A stretch of DNA of 14,748 nt. It comes from Methylovirgula sp. GTDB lineage: Bacteria > Pseudomonadota > Alphaproteobacteria > Rhizobiales > Beijerinckiaceae. The notes under the pieces are model-generated. The model was given only the letters and a program-made list of their open reading frames with translations. It did no database searches and was not told the DNA's origin. The DNA is taken from contig JASHSW010000231.1 of NCBI GenBank assembly GCA_030038595.1, forward strand, positions 1 through 14,748. Direction: 5' to 3'. This document shows, in pieces, positions 1 to 6,283 of the stretch. The stretch's first letter is position 1. Each line of letters starts with the position of its first letter. A program made the position numbers and the translations under genes.

Positions 1-983
1 GCAAAGAAGATCGGTCCTGGGCTGTCGAGCTTAATCGCCAGGGCAACGATGAGAAGCAGCGGCGCGAGCAGAATTAGCGCGCCGATGGCGAGGACGATAT
101 CGAATAGGCGTTTTGCAAAAACCTCCGACGGCGACAGTGGGTCGCGGACGAGATTGAGGCTCGACACGTGCCCGATCTTCGAGACACGGGCGTCGGAGAA
201 GCGCTCGAGCACGCGTTCGGAGCCGAGATGGATCGACGTCGGGATTCGCAGGAAAGCCTGGATTGCCGCGTCGATCACCGTCTTGTCCGACCATGGCGCG
301 AGGATGAACACGTCGTCCGGTTCGAGAATGCGCGCCGAGGCGAGCGCCAAGGCCAGATCCTCTTCGAGACTGTCGGGCGCGCGCAACACCGAAGCGGCGG
401 TGACGTGGATGCCGAACAGCCATGGTTCGTGGCGCTTGGCGAAGGATCTGAGCTCGTCTTCGTAGCCGAACAGAAAAATGCGCCGCGCCGCGAGTTTGCC
501 CTGCTTGGCCCGGGCGCGGATCGAGTAGGTGATGATGAGCCGCACGAAATTCACGGCGCAGAACCCGCCGAGGAAGAATGTCGCCAGCGCCAGGACCGTC
601 GAGCCGGCAAGCGGCTTAATCGAAAGCGAGATTACCAACGCGCCGACCAGCGCCATGCACCAAGGCGCGATGGCGCGGCGTGCCTGATTTTCGAACGTCA
701 GGTAGTTGGTAATCGCATATTCGTCGCGCATCGCGCTCATGAAGGTGAAGAGAACCGCGACCAACAGACCGAGACGGATATGGGTGTCGACGGTTAGGCC
801 CGCGGCGGCGTAGATCAGTTGGGCAACGGGGCCGCTTGCCAGGATTGCCAAGAAGTCGGCGAGTGCGGCGAGAATCGAGAAGCCGCCGCGTACGAGCAGC
901 GTATTCTTCCAGCCCGACGCGGCGTTCCGGCGCGGCGGGACGAAAGGCTTTGCGACCTCTGCGGTTGTCTCGGCACGAAACAT
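1..983 (-). CDS. Undecaprenyl-phosphate sugar phosphotransferase (WcaJ/ExoY-type), C-terminus cut by window edge
   Basis: This is the N-terminal 327 residues of a polyisoprenyl-phosphate hexose-1-phosphate transferase, the inner-membrane enzyme that starts exopolysaccharide repeat-unit assembly by loading a sugar phosphate onto undecaprenyl phosphate. I translated the minus strand directly. Hydrophobic segments lie near residues 34-52, 66-80, 107-123 and 131-152. A soluble CoA_binding_3-like domain starts around RIFLFGYEDE (about residue 165). The diagnostic catalytic-domain entry KRLFDIVLAIGALILLAPLL begins at K291 and is followed by KLDSPGPIFF, the family signature just before the active site. 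The catalytic part lies outside the window. ATG at 983 has GGAAG seven bases upstream. An in-frame ATG at 1058 would add 25 residues but has no visible ribosome site. The family is firm; the sugar (glucose or galactose) cannot be told. Confidence 0.9.
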   Translation of the reverse strand, partial: MFRAETTAEVAKPFVPPRRNAASGWKNTLLVRGGFSILAALADFLAILASGPVAQLIYAAAGLTVDTHIRLGLLVAVLFTFMSAMRDEYAITNYLTFENQARRAIAPWCMALVGALVISLSIKPLAGSTVLALATFFLGGFCAVNFVRLIITYSIRARAKQGKLAARRIFLFGYEDELRSFAKRHEPWLFGIHVTAASVLRAPDSLEEDLALALASARILEPDDVFILAPWSDKTVIDAAIQAFLRIPTSIHLGSERVLERFSDARVSKIGHVSSLNLVRDPLSPSEVFAKRLFDIVLAIGALILLAPLLLIVALAIKLDSPGPIFF

Positions 984-1193
984 TCTGGCGCTTCCAGCGG
1001 CGCTTGGGGCGCAAGCGCAGATCAAAAAAGCACAGCGGCGGGTCCAAATGAGACGCATTGTGGTGGACGCCGGGCCTTCGCCGCTCATGCAGCAACCGGC
1101 ATGCCGGGGGCTTGGGCCGGCGAGATCCGGGGCGAGCCTCTTGACGCTGTTGCGCCCGGCAAGCATCGTTAGGGGTGAATCCGGGAGGGCGAG
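984..1193. promoter_or_regulatory. Divergent intergenic region with a 12-base palindrome
   Basis: This gap separates the minus-strand sugar transferase from the plus-strand secreted-protein gene, so it should hold both promoters. The only distinct element I see is the perfect palindrome CCGGCATGCCGG at 1096-1107, a possible operator, though chance palindromes are common in GC-rich DNA. GGGAGG at 1183-1188 is the ribosome site for the gene starting at 1194. I could not place confident -35/-10 boxes. Confidence 0.3.
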
Positions 1194-1676
1194 ATGAGCA
1201 GATTGCGTGGAGCACCGATCTTGCCGATGCAGGTACTCGGGTTAGCGACGGCAGCTTTGATCGGGCTTGCCGCCGGCGCTGCGCCGCTTGCCGGCTTGGC
1301 GCGCCCGCAGGTGCCGGCGGAGGATCGCTACGATTCGTTCCAGGGAGTTCTGCCGGGCTGCGCCGATCCGGCGGTCGTCGAGCGCATTCAATCGCGGTTT
1401 CACGCGCGTGAAGCGGAGTTCTGGAAATCGGGACTCGAGATTGTCGGCCTCGCGCAGGTGCGCGAGATCGGCTTTCGTACGAACGGCCTCGACCTCATTC
1501 CACGTCGCTATTGCGTCGCCGAGGCCCAGATGAACAATCAATCGGTGCGCGAAGTTTCGTACACGATCGACGAAGATCTCGGCATCATCGGTTGGGGATT
1601 CGACGTCGAGTGGTGCGTCGCCGGGCTCGATCGCAATTATGCCTACGCGCCGGATTGCAAAATGGCGCGGCCCTAA
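1194..1676 (+). CDS. Conserved secreted four-cysteine protein of unknown function
   Basis: 160 residues; I do not recognise a named domain. The N-terminus has basic residues followed by a hydrophobic stretch (about 11-36, rich in Ala, Leu and Gly), which reads as a Sec signal peptide or membrane anchor. The mature part holds exactly four cysteines, C56 (LPGCADP), C107 (RRYCVAE), C141 (VEWCVAG) and C155 (APDCKMA), which suggests two disulfides in the periplasm. The segment from FWKSGLEIVG to the end looks strongly constrained and resembles hypothetical proteins I associate with Hyphomicrobiales. ATG at 1194 is preceded by GGGAGG at 1183-1188. The stop lies 18 bases before the RNase T2 start, so the two are probably co-transcribed. 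Function is unknown; a role linked to the secreted RNase is inference from position only. Confidence 0.8.
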   Translation: MSRLRGAPILPMQVLGLATAALIGLAAGAAPLAGLARPQVPAEDRYDSFQGVLPGCADPAVVERIQSRFHAREAEFWKSGLEIVGLAQVREIGFRTNGLDLIPRRYCVAEAQMNNQSVREVSYTIDEDLGIIGWGFDVEWCVAGLDRNYAYAPDCKMARP

Positions 1677-1694
1677 CCGCGCTTGGGAAACGCC

Positions 1695-2366
1695 ATGGCC
1701 TTCGGCGTTCATTCGGTTTCGCGCGCGGCGATCGCAACGCTCGCAGCGTTCTCTCTCGCCGGCCTTGCGAACGATCCGGCGCGGGCCGCCGGCGTCCCCG
1801 GCGACTTCGATTTTTATGTTCTGGCCTTATCTTGGTCGCCCGGTTTCTGCGATACCGGCGGCGCCGGCAAAACTTACGCGCAATGCGCAAACGGCGCGCA
1901 TCTCGGTTTCGTGGTACACGGGCTTTGGCCGCAATATCGACACGGCTTTGCATCCGATTGCGGCGGCATTGCCTCGCCCTCGCTCTTTGCCCTGGAAACC
2001 GTGAAGGGCCTCTATCCCGACCTCGGTCTGGCCCGTTACGAGTGGCGCAAGCACGGAACCTGTTCGGGCAAGAGCCCCAGCGACTATTTCGCCGACGTGC
2101 GCAAGGCGCGTGCGGCGATCACCATTCCGCCGCAGTTTACCGACGCGCGGAAAATCGAAACCTGGACGCCGCTCGACATAGAACGCGCCTTCATCGCCGC
2201 CAACCGGCGACTTAAACCAGGCATGCTCGCCGTCGAATGTTCGAGGGGCGAATTGGCGGAAGTGCGGATCTGCTTCTCCAAGGACCTGCACGATTTCGTC
2301 GCCTGCCCGGAGGTCGCCCGGCATTTCTGTTATATGCAGCAAATCTCGGTCGCGCCGATGCGCTGA
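1695..2366 (+). CDS. Secreted ribonuclease T2 family protein
   Basis: 223 residues. RNase T2 enzymes cleave single-stranded RNA through a 2',3'-cyclic phosphate intermediate; bacterial members (E. coli RNase I type) act in the periplasm. Both catalytic motifs are intact: CAS1 FVVHGLWPQ with H75, and CAS2 YEWRKHGTCSG with E116, K119 and H120. The N-terminal motif LALSWSPGFC (44-52) is also typical. Residues 1-32 form a signal peptide ending near ARAAG. The mature chain has eight cysteines (52, 64, 89, 123, 182, 193, 204, 212), fitting four disulfides in an exported enzyme. ATG at 1695 has GGGAAA just upstream; an in-frame TTG at 1683 would add four residues and is less likely. It lies 18 bases after the secreted four-cysteine protein gene and 9 before rlmJ, so an operon is likely. 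An active enzyme is expected. Confidence 0.93.
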   Translation: MAFGVHSVSRAAIATLAAFSLAGLANDPARAAGVPGDFDFYVLALSWSPGFCDTGGAGKTYAQCANGAHLGFVVHGLWPQYRHGFASDCGGIASPSLFALETVKGLYPDLGLARYEWRKHGTCSGKSPSDYFADVRKARAAITIPPQFTDARKIETWTPLDIERAFIAANRRLKPGMLAVECSRGELAEVRICFSKDLHDFVACPEVARHFCYMQQISVAPMR

Positions 2367-2375
2367 GCCGCGCCG

Positions 2376-3236
2376 ATGAATTACCGCCATGCCTACCATG
2401 CCGGCAACTTCGCCGACGTTTTCAAGCACGTAATCCTGACGCGCATCCTGGTCTATCTCATGCGCAAGGAGACGGCGCTTCGGGTGATCGACACCCACGC
2501 CGGTCACGGCACCTACGATCTCTCGACGCAGGCCGCGGCAAAAACCTCGGAATGGCGCAACGGCATCGGCCGGGTCGTCGCTGCCAGGGCGCCGCCCGAT
2601 GCGCACGATCTTCTCGAACCCTACTTGGCGATCGTCTTGCCGCTGCTTGGCGGCGATCCGCCGCTCTATCCGGGCTCGCCGGCACTTGCCCGCCGTCTTT
2701 TGCGCCCCCAAGACCGGATGATTTTTTGCGACGCGCACGAAGATGCCATCGCCGCGCTTAGGGCGCATCCGGAGTTCAGCCGCGACCGGCGTCTCAAGAG
2801 CATTGCAATCGACGGATTCACCGCGCTCAAGGCCTTCGTTCCGCCGGTCGAGCGGCGCGGTCTCGTGCTGGTCGATCCGCCGTTCGAAACAAAGACGGAA
2901 TTCGCCGATTTGCTGGCCGCCCTGACGGCGGCGGCGCGAAAATGGCCGTCCGGCGTCTATATGGCGTGGTATCCGATCAAGGACCGTGGCGCCGTAAAGG
3001 AATTTCTCGATGCCCTGCAGCGGTCTTTGAAGGAGGCGGGAATCGGTAGTGCGCTGCGCCTCGAGTTGCGGATCGGCGCGCCGCACCGCGACGCAGCGCT
3101 TGCCGCCAACGGCCTCGTCGTTCTCAATCCTCCCTATCCGCTTGCCATGGAAGCGCAGGCGGTTTTGCCGTATCTTGCACGAACCATGGGAATGGGCCGT
3201 TATGGCGCCGACGTCGCTCGGCTGCTCGGCGACTAA
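2376..3236 (+). CDS. rlmJ: 23S rRNA (adenine(2030)-N6)-methyltransferase RlmJ
   Basis: 286 residues, close to the 280 of E. coli RlmJ, which methylates A2030 of 23S rRNA using S-adenosylmethionine. The start MNYRHAYHAGNFADVFKH is the family hallmark. IDTHAGHGTYDL (38-49) is the SAM-binding motif I region, and LVDPPFE (165-171) is catalytic motif IV, with Phe where many relatives have Tyr (DPPY). NPPYPL at 251-256 near the C-terminus is also typical of the family. The ATG is nine bases after the RNase T2 stop and lacks a clear Shine-Dalgarno sequence, so translation probably depends on reinitiation after the upstream gene. Confidence in identity is very high; the tight link to a secreted RNase is the unusual part. 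Confidence 0.95.
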   Translation: MNYRHAYHAGNFADVFKHVILTRILVYLMRKETALRVIDTHAGHGTYDLSTQAAAKTSEWRNGIGRVVAARAPPDAHDLLEPYLAIVLPLLGGDPPLYPGSPALARRLLRPQDRMIFCDAHEDAIAALRAHPEFSRDRRLKSIAIDGFTALKAFVPPVERRGLVLVDPPFETKTEFADLLAALTAAARKWPSGVYMAWYPIKDRGAVKEFLDALQRSLKEAGIGSALRLELRIGAPHRDAALAANGLVVLNPPYPLAMEAQAVLPYLARTMGMGRYGADVARLLGD

Positions 3237-3284
3237 ATCCGCGGGAACGTCTCATCTTCTCGCGGCGCATGGAAAAATTGGAGC

Positions 3285-3301
3285 CGCCGGCATGGCCGGC
3301 G
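3285..3301 (+). promoter_or_regulatory. Hairpin just upstream of the cold-shock gene
   Basis: CGCCGGC (3285-3291) and GCCGGCG (3295-3301) form a perfect seven-base-pair stem with a three-base ATG loop. It sits 10 bases before the ribosome site of the cold-shock gene. It has no T tract, so it is not a classical intrinsic terminator for rlmJ. It could be a leader structure of the cold-shock mRNA or a weak rlmJ end. The pairing is directly visible; any function is inference. Confidence 0.4.
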
Positions 3302-3325
3302 CGCCCGCTAGGGGAGGAACGTCGG

Positions 3326-3538
3326 ATGCCACAGACGGGGACCGTGAAATTTTTCAACATGAACAAAGGCTTTGGATTCATCACGCCGGATAATGGCGGG
3401 CCCGACATCTTTCTCCATGTGACCGCAGTCGAGCGGGCCGGACTTGCCAGCCTCAACGAAGGGCAGAGGGTGAGTTTCGAAACCGAGCCGGACAAAAAGG
3501 GAAAGGGACCGAAGGCGGTCAATCTCCAGCTGATTTGA
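3326..3538 (+). CDS. Cold-shock protein, CspA family
   Basis: 70 residues, the normal length for a single cold-shock domain. These small OB-fold proteins bind single-stranded RNA and DNA and act as RNA chaperones in the cytoplasm. RNP1 is KGFGFI (14-19) and RNP2 is DIFLHV (27-32, usually DVFVH), preceded by GTVKFFN where E. coli CspA has a Trp. The ATG at 3326 follows a strong ribosome site, GGGGAGGA at 3311-3318. An in-frame ATG at 3269 would add 19 residues, but they look unlike the family and have no ribosome site. It sits 89 bases after rlmJ, so it probably has its own promoter or shares the rlmJ transcript. Whether it is cold-inducible cannot be told. Confidence 0.95.
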   Translation: MPQTGTVKFFNMNKGFGFITPDNGGPDIFLHVTAVERAGLASLNEGQRVSFETEPDKKGKGPKAVNLQLI

Positions 3539-3541
3539 GTG

Positions 3542-3578
3542 GCGCCGAGCGTTCCGGGCGCTCCGGTACGCTCGGCGC
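3542..3578. terminator. Strong hairpin between convergent genes, probable terminator
   Basis: GCGCCGAGCGT (3542-3552) pairs perfectly with ACGCTCGGCGC (3568-3578), an 11-base-pair stem. After a T-T mismatch, CCGG (3554-3557) pairs with CCGG (3563-3566), leaving a five-base loop. The hairpin lies between the stop of the cold-shock gene (3538) and the convergent stop of the outer-membrane gene (3591), the expected place for a two-way terminator. No run of T follows on either strand, so it may instead stabilise the 3' ends of both mRNAs. Confidence 0.65.
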
Positions 3579-3590
3579 TGCGGATGCCGC

Positions 3591-4262
3591 TCAGAAATGA
3601 TAGTTGATGCCGGCGCGAATCGTCGAGAGAGACAGTCCGGAGCCGATGGCGTCGCGCGTCCCGTTGAAGAGTCCGCCCGCAGCGTAGTCGCTGAACAGAT
3701 ACTCGGCTTTTACCGAGATATTTCTGGTAAACGCGTATTCGATTCCGGTGCCGACCACGAATCCGTTGAGATAGGTCGATTGGCTGGCATAAAGGTTGGG
3801 GGCGGCGGAGAGGTCGGCGAGGCTGCCTTTGAGATTGGCGCCGGTGTAACCGCCGGTGATGTAGACGAGCGAAGGGCCGAAAGCATAGCCGAAGCGGGCG
3901 CGGATCGAACCTTCTCCATTGAGGCTGCCGGTGCCGCTGATTCCGCCGGCCGGATAGCCGGTGCCGCTTACGCTGCCGAAATCGATGTCGCCTTCGACGC
4001 CGGTGACGAGCGAACCGGATTGATAGTTGTATCCGGCGGTGACTCCGAAGAGGCCGCCGTCGGCGTTGCCGAAATAGGAGGAGCCGCCGTCGGTATAACG
4101 CCCAAAGCCGAAAGAGGCATTGGCGCCGACATAGGGCCCGGTCCAAGTAAAGAGCGGCGGCGGGGCGTAGTAGGGCCCTCCCGATCGCATCGGCAAATCG
4201 GCAGCGAATGCCGGAACGGCGACCGCTGTCGATAGCAGAACGGCTAAGAGACTGCGTCGCAT
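3591..4262 (-). CDS. Outer-membrane beta-barrel protein, Omp25/Omp31-like
   Basis: 223 residues. The protein has a textbook signal peptide, MRRSLLAVLLSTAVAVPAFA, with cleavage expected after A20 to give ADLPMR. A short proline-rich linker leads into FTWTGPYVGANASFGFG, the standard first strand of the small rhizobial outer-membrane barrels related to Brucella Omp25/Omp31. Alternating Gly/Ser/aromatic strands fill the rest, and the chain ends in GINYHF with the C-terminal Phe that outer-membrane assembly recognises. The mature size fits an eight-stranded barrel. ATG at 4262 is preceded on the minus strand by GAGGT. It converges on the cold-shock gene across the 3542-3578 hairpin, and its promoter must lie in the AT-rich region upstream. 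Function is structural or surface-related; specific ligands cannot be inferred. Confidence 0.9.
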   Translation of the reverse strand: MRRSLLAVLLSTAVAVPAFAADLPMRSGGPYYAPPPLFTWTGPYVGANASFGFGRYTDGGSSYFGNADGGLFGVTAGYNYQSGSLVTGVEGDIDFGSVSGTGYPAGGISGTGSLNGEGSIRARFGYAFGPSLVYITGGYTGANLKGSLADLSAAPNLYASQSTYLNGFVVGTGIEYAFTRNISVKAEYLFSDYAAGGLFNGTRDAIGSGLSLSTIRAGINYHF

Positions 4263-4599
4263 CGGGATACCTCGTCGCTGTTGGATCTCACAAGGAAGCT
4301 TAGTGTTACCAGGTTACTCATGAATTAAATAAAATATCGGTAAATATACGGCTTGCCGGTGAGACATTACATTAACTATTCGAATATGTATTTGATGATA
4401 TTTATTGCTTAACAGCTGATGTATGAAAGTACGTCGCGATTCACGTATATGTTGTCGCGAAATACTTCTTGGTTAAAAGAATCGGAATCCGCCTTCCCAA
4501 AACTTTGGCGCAGCGCTCTAGACCGACGACGGCAGGTTTTCCTCGTTCGAGAAATTGCTTAAAGCTCGCGGCTTCGCCCGGAACACTGCGGAGTTCGGC
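4263..4599. promoter_or_regulatory. AT-rich divergent intergenic region with repeated GTCGCGA
   Basis: No gene is visible here. Base composition breaks sharply from the surroundings: only 18 of the 60 bases in 4321-4380 and 20 of 60 in 4381-4440 are G or C. The region drives the outer-membrane gene leftward and the SDR gene rightward. GTCGCGA occurs at 4433-4439 and 4454-4460, 21 bases apart (about two helical turns). A candidate rightward promoter is TTGTCG (4452-4457), a 16-base spacer, then TAAAAG (4474-4479), so the second repeat would overlap the -35 box. I could not place a convincing leftward promoter. The role as a promoter region is likely; the exact boxes are tentative. Confidence 0.5.
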
Positions 4600-5358
4600 A
4601 TGGCAACAGCGTTGGTGACCGGTGCGGCGCGACGGATCGGTCTCAAGATCGCCGAACGCCTCGCAGCGGCGGGCTATGATCTCGCGCTACATTGCAGCGA
4701 GATATCCTACGCGGACGCGAAAGCGGCGGCTGGGCGCTTCGAACGGAGCGGAAGCAGGACTTTCGTCGTCGCCGCCGATCTTTTCGATCCCGCCGCGCCG
4801 GCGCGCATCGTTTCCGCCGCGGCGAACGCGCTGGGGCCGCTTGGCCTGCTCGTCAACAACGCCTCGATTTTCGAAGACGACGATGCGTTCTCGATCGATC
4901 TCGATCGCTGGGAACGGCATTTTGCGATCAATCTGCGCGCCCCGTTGCTGCTCTCGCAAGCGTTCGTCGGCCAAGCTCCGCAAGGCGCGGCAATCGTCAA
5001 CATCATCGATCAACGCGTCTTTCGGCCGACGCCGCAATTCTTTTCCTACAGCCTGACGAAATCGGCGCTGTGGTGGGCGACGCGGACGATGGCGCAGGCT
5101 TTCGCGCCGCGCGGCATCAGGGTCAACGCGGTCGGGCCGGGACCGGTGCTTCCCAATGAACCGCAGGGCGCCAAAGGATTCGCGGAGGAAGTCGCCGGCG
5201 TGCCATTGCGACATGCGGTTGCCGAGGCCGAGATTGCCGACGCGGTCCTCTACCTGGCGGAAGCAAGGAGCGTGACCGGCCAAATGATCGCTGTCGATGC
5301 CGGCCAGCATCTTGCCTGGGAGACGCCGGATATCGTGGCACCGCGAGCCAAGCCCTAA
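4600..5358 (+). CDS. SDR-family oxidoreductase, pteridine reductase (PTR1/FolM)-like
   Basis: 252 residues, a classical short-chain dehydrogenase. Residues 5-14 (LVTGAARRIG) form the nucleotide-binding loop, with the Arg found in NADPH-dependent pteridine reductases. NNAS (86-89) is the structural motif. The active site is Y150-x3-K154 (YSLTK). The usual catalytic Ser thirteen residues before the Tyr is replaced by D137 (NIID), the same Asp-Tyr-Lys arrangement with the same spacing as Leishmania PTR1 (D181, Y194, K198). This suggests reduction of a pterin or dihydromonapterin-type substrate in the cytosol, but the substrate is inference. ATG at 4600 has GGAG six bases upstream; an in-frame TTG at 4555 is unlikely. 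It ends within the end of the convergent small gene (four shared bases). Confidence 0.85.
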   Translation: MATALVTGAARRIGLKIAERLAAAGYDLALHCSEISYADAKAAAGRFERSGSRTFVVAADLFDPAAPARIVSAAANALGPLGLLVNNASIFEDDDAFSIDLDRWERHFAINLRAPLLLSQAFVGQAPQGAAIVNIIDQRVFRPTPQFFSYSLTKSALWWATRTMAQAFAPRGIRVNAVGPGPVLPNEPQGAKGFAEEVAGVPLRHAVAEAEIADAVLYLAEARSVTGQMIAVDAGQHLAWETPDIVAPRAKP

Positions 5359-5597
5359 TCCGCGCTCGGCAACCGCCGCATCGTGAATTCGATGCGGCCG
5401 TCGGCGAGTTCGCGCCAGAGCTCGATCTCGGTCATATAGGCGGCCTTGGGAAATTTCGTGAACCACTCGCGGGCTTTGTCGCGCGCCTGAGGACGCGGCA
5501 GCGTAAAGGTCTCGCGCTGCCATCCGCTGGGCGCCCGTTTGGCCCGCTCGCCCAAACGGCGGGCGACGTCAGCAGGCGACTTGCGCTCGATGCTCAT
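5355..5597 (-). CDS. Small conserved protein of unknown function
   Basis: 80 residues, hydrophilic, cytosolic by appearance, with no signal peptide or membrane segment. I recognise the pattern TLPRPQARDKAREWF...AAYMTEIELWRELADG as like conserved hypothetical proteins of Hyphomicrobiales but know no function. The N-terminal half is basic; the C-terminal half (ELWRELADGRIEFTMRRLP) looks like two short beta strands around a turn. ATG at 5597 has GGGAG upstream on the minus strand. It lies 66 bases downstream of the LigT/ThpR gene on the same strand and may be co-transcribed with it. Its TAG overlaps the TAA of the convergent SDR gene, leaving no room for a separate terminator between them. Confidence 0.75.
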   Translation of the reverse strand: MSIERKSPADVARRLGERAKRAPSGWQRETFTLPRPQARDKAREWFTKFPKAAYMTEIELWRELADGRIEFTMRRLPSAD

Positions 5598-5663
5598 ACC
5601 GCAACTCCCGATGCACTTGGTCCCAACATAGGGTCGCTACAGCCACACGTCAGCGGCTCGGTC

Positions 5664-6203
5664 CTATGCGCTACCCAGCGGGTAGGCGGCCTCGACGACA
5701 TAGGGGGCGCCGCCGGTCGAGGTGCGCGACGAAAACAAAACGAAACGAGTCGCTTCAAATCGGCGCAACAAAAAAAAGCCGCGGGTCGCCAGATAGGCGG
5801 CCACCGCCCCGGCCGAGGCGTCGCGCAGCCTGGCGAGCGTGATGTGCGGGGTAAATTTGCGCGGTTCGGGCGGAATGCCGATGCGGCGCATCAGCCGCTC
5901 CTGTTCCGCCTGCAACTCGACGAGCGGCAAGGCAGGTTTCGCCTTGGCGATGATGGCGCGCGGCCGGTCGCCGCCGAACGAGCCCAATCCGTCGAGCGTC
6001 ACCGTGAAGGGCGGGCGCTTGATCTGCTCGAGCGCGCCCGAAACGTCGCGCGCGGTCGCACCATCGATGTCGCCGATGAACCGCAGCGTCATGTGATAAT
6101 CTTCGCTGTCGATCCAGCGCGCGCCGGAAAGGCCGCCGCGCAACATCGATAAGTCCGACGCGAGATCGGAGGGAATCTCGAGACCCGTGAACAGACGGGG
6201 CAT
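5664..6203 (-). CDS. thpR: RNA 2',3'-cyclic phosphodiesterase, LigT/ThpR
   Basis: 179 residues, the normal size for the 2H phosphoesterase family. These cytosolic enzymes open 2',3'-cyclic phosphate RNA ends to 2'-phosphates; some relatives were first described as tRNA 2'-5' ligases. Both HxT(L) catalytic motifs are present: HMTL at 37-40 and HITL at 120-123. The family N-terminus RLFTGLEIP and the motif LRFIGDID follow the expected layout. An in-frame ATG at 6218 exists, but the ribosome site GAGGAGGG (complement of 6207-6214) lies directly before the ATG at 6203 and inside the longer reading, so 6203 is the start. The neighbours upstream (TesA-like, 80 bases away) and downstream (66 bases) are on the same strand. 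The in vivo substrate in bacteria is not settled. Confidence 0.92.
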   Translation of the reverse strand: MPRLFTGLEIPSDLASDLSMLRGGLSGARWIDSEDYHMTLRFIGDIDGATARDVSGALEQIKRPPFTVTLDGLGSFGGDRPRAIIAKAKPALPLVELQAEQERLMRRIGIPPEPRKFTPHITLARLRDASAGAVAAYLATRGFFLLRRFEATRFVLFSSRTSTGGAPYVVEAAYPLGSA

Positions 6204-6206
6204 GAT

Positions 6207-6214
6207 CCCTCCTC
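6207..6214 (-). promoter_or_regulatory. Ribosome binding site that fixes the thpR start
   Basis: The minus strand reads GAGGAGGG here, three bases before the ATG at 6203. The longer in-frame start at 6218 would place this site inside the coding sequence, so the shorter start is preferred. Confidence 0.7.
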
Positions 6215-6283
6215 GCATCGACGCCGCGTCGGCGAATCAAGCCTTCCGCGATATTGTGATCCGAAACTACCGCAACGCAAAAT

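Noticed and set aside
168..797. A 209-codon plus-strand frame at the left edge
   Set aside because: The minus strand encodes a clear sugar transferase with family motifs over the same bases; the plus frame is a shadow.
1827..3086. A 419-codon open frame antisense to the RNase T2 and rlmJ genes
   Set aside because: It is rich in Arg, Asp and Gly with no domain pattern, and both sense genes are clearly recognisable. Long antisense frames are expected in GC-rich DNA.
4301..4480. The AT-rich stretch as an inserted mobile element
   Set aside because: No transposase, terminal inverted repeats or target duplication; it lies exactly between two divergent starts, where promoters are expected.
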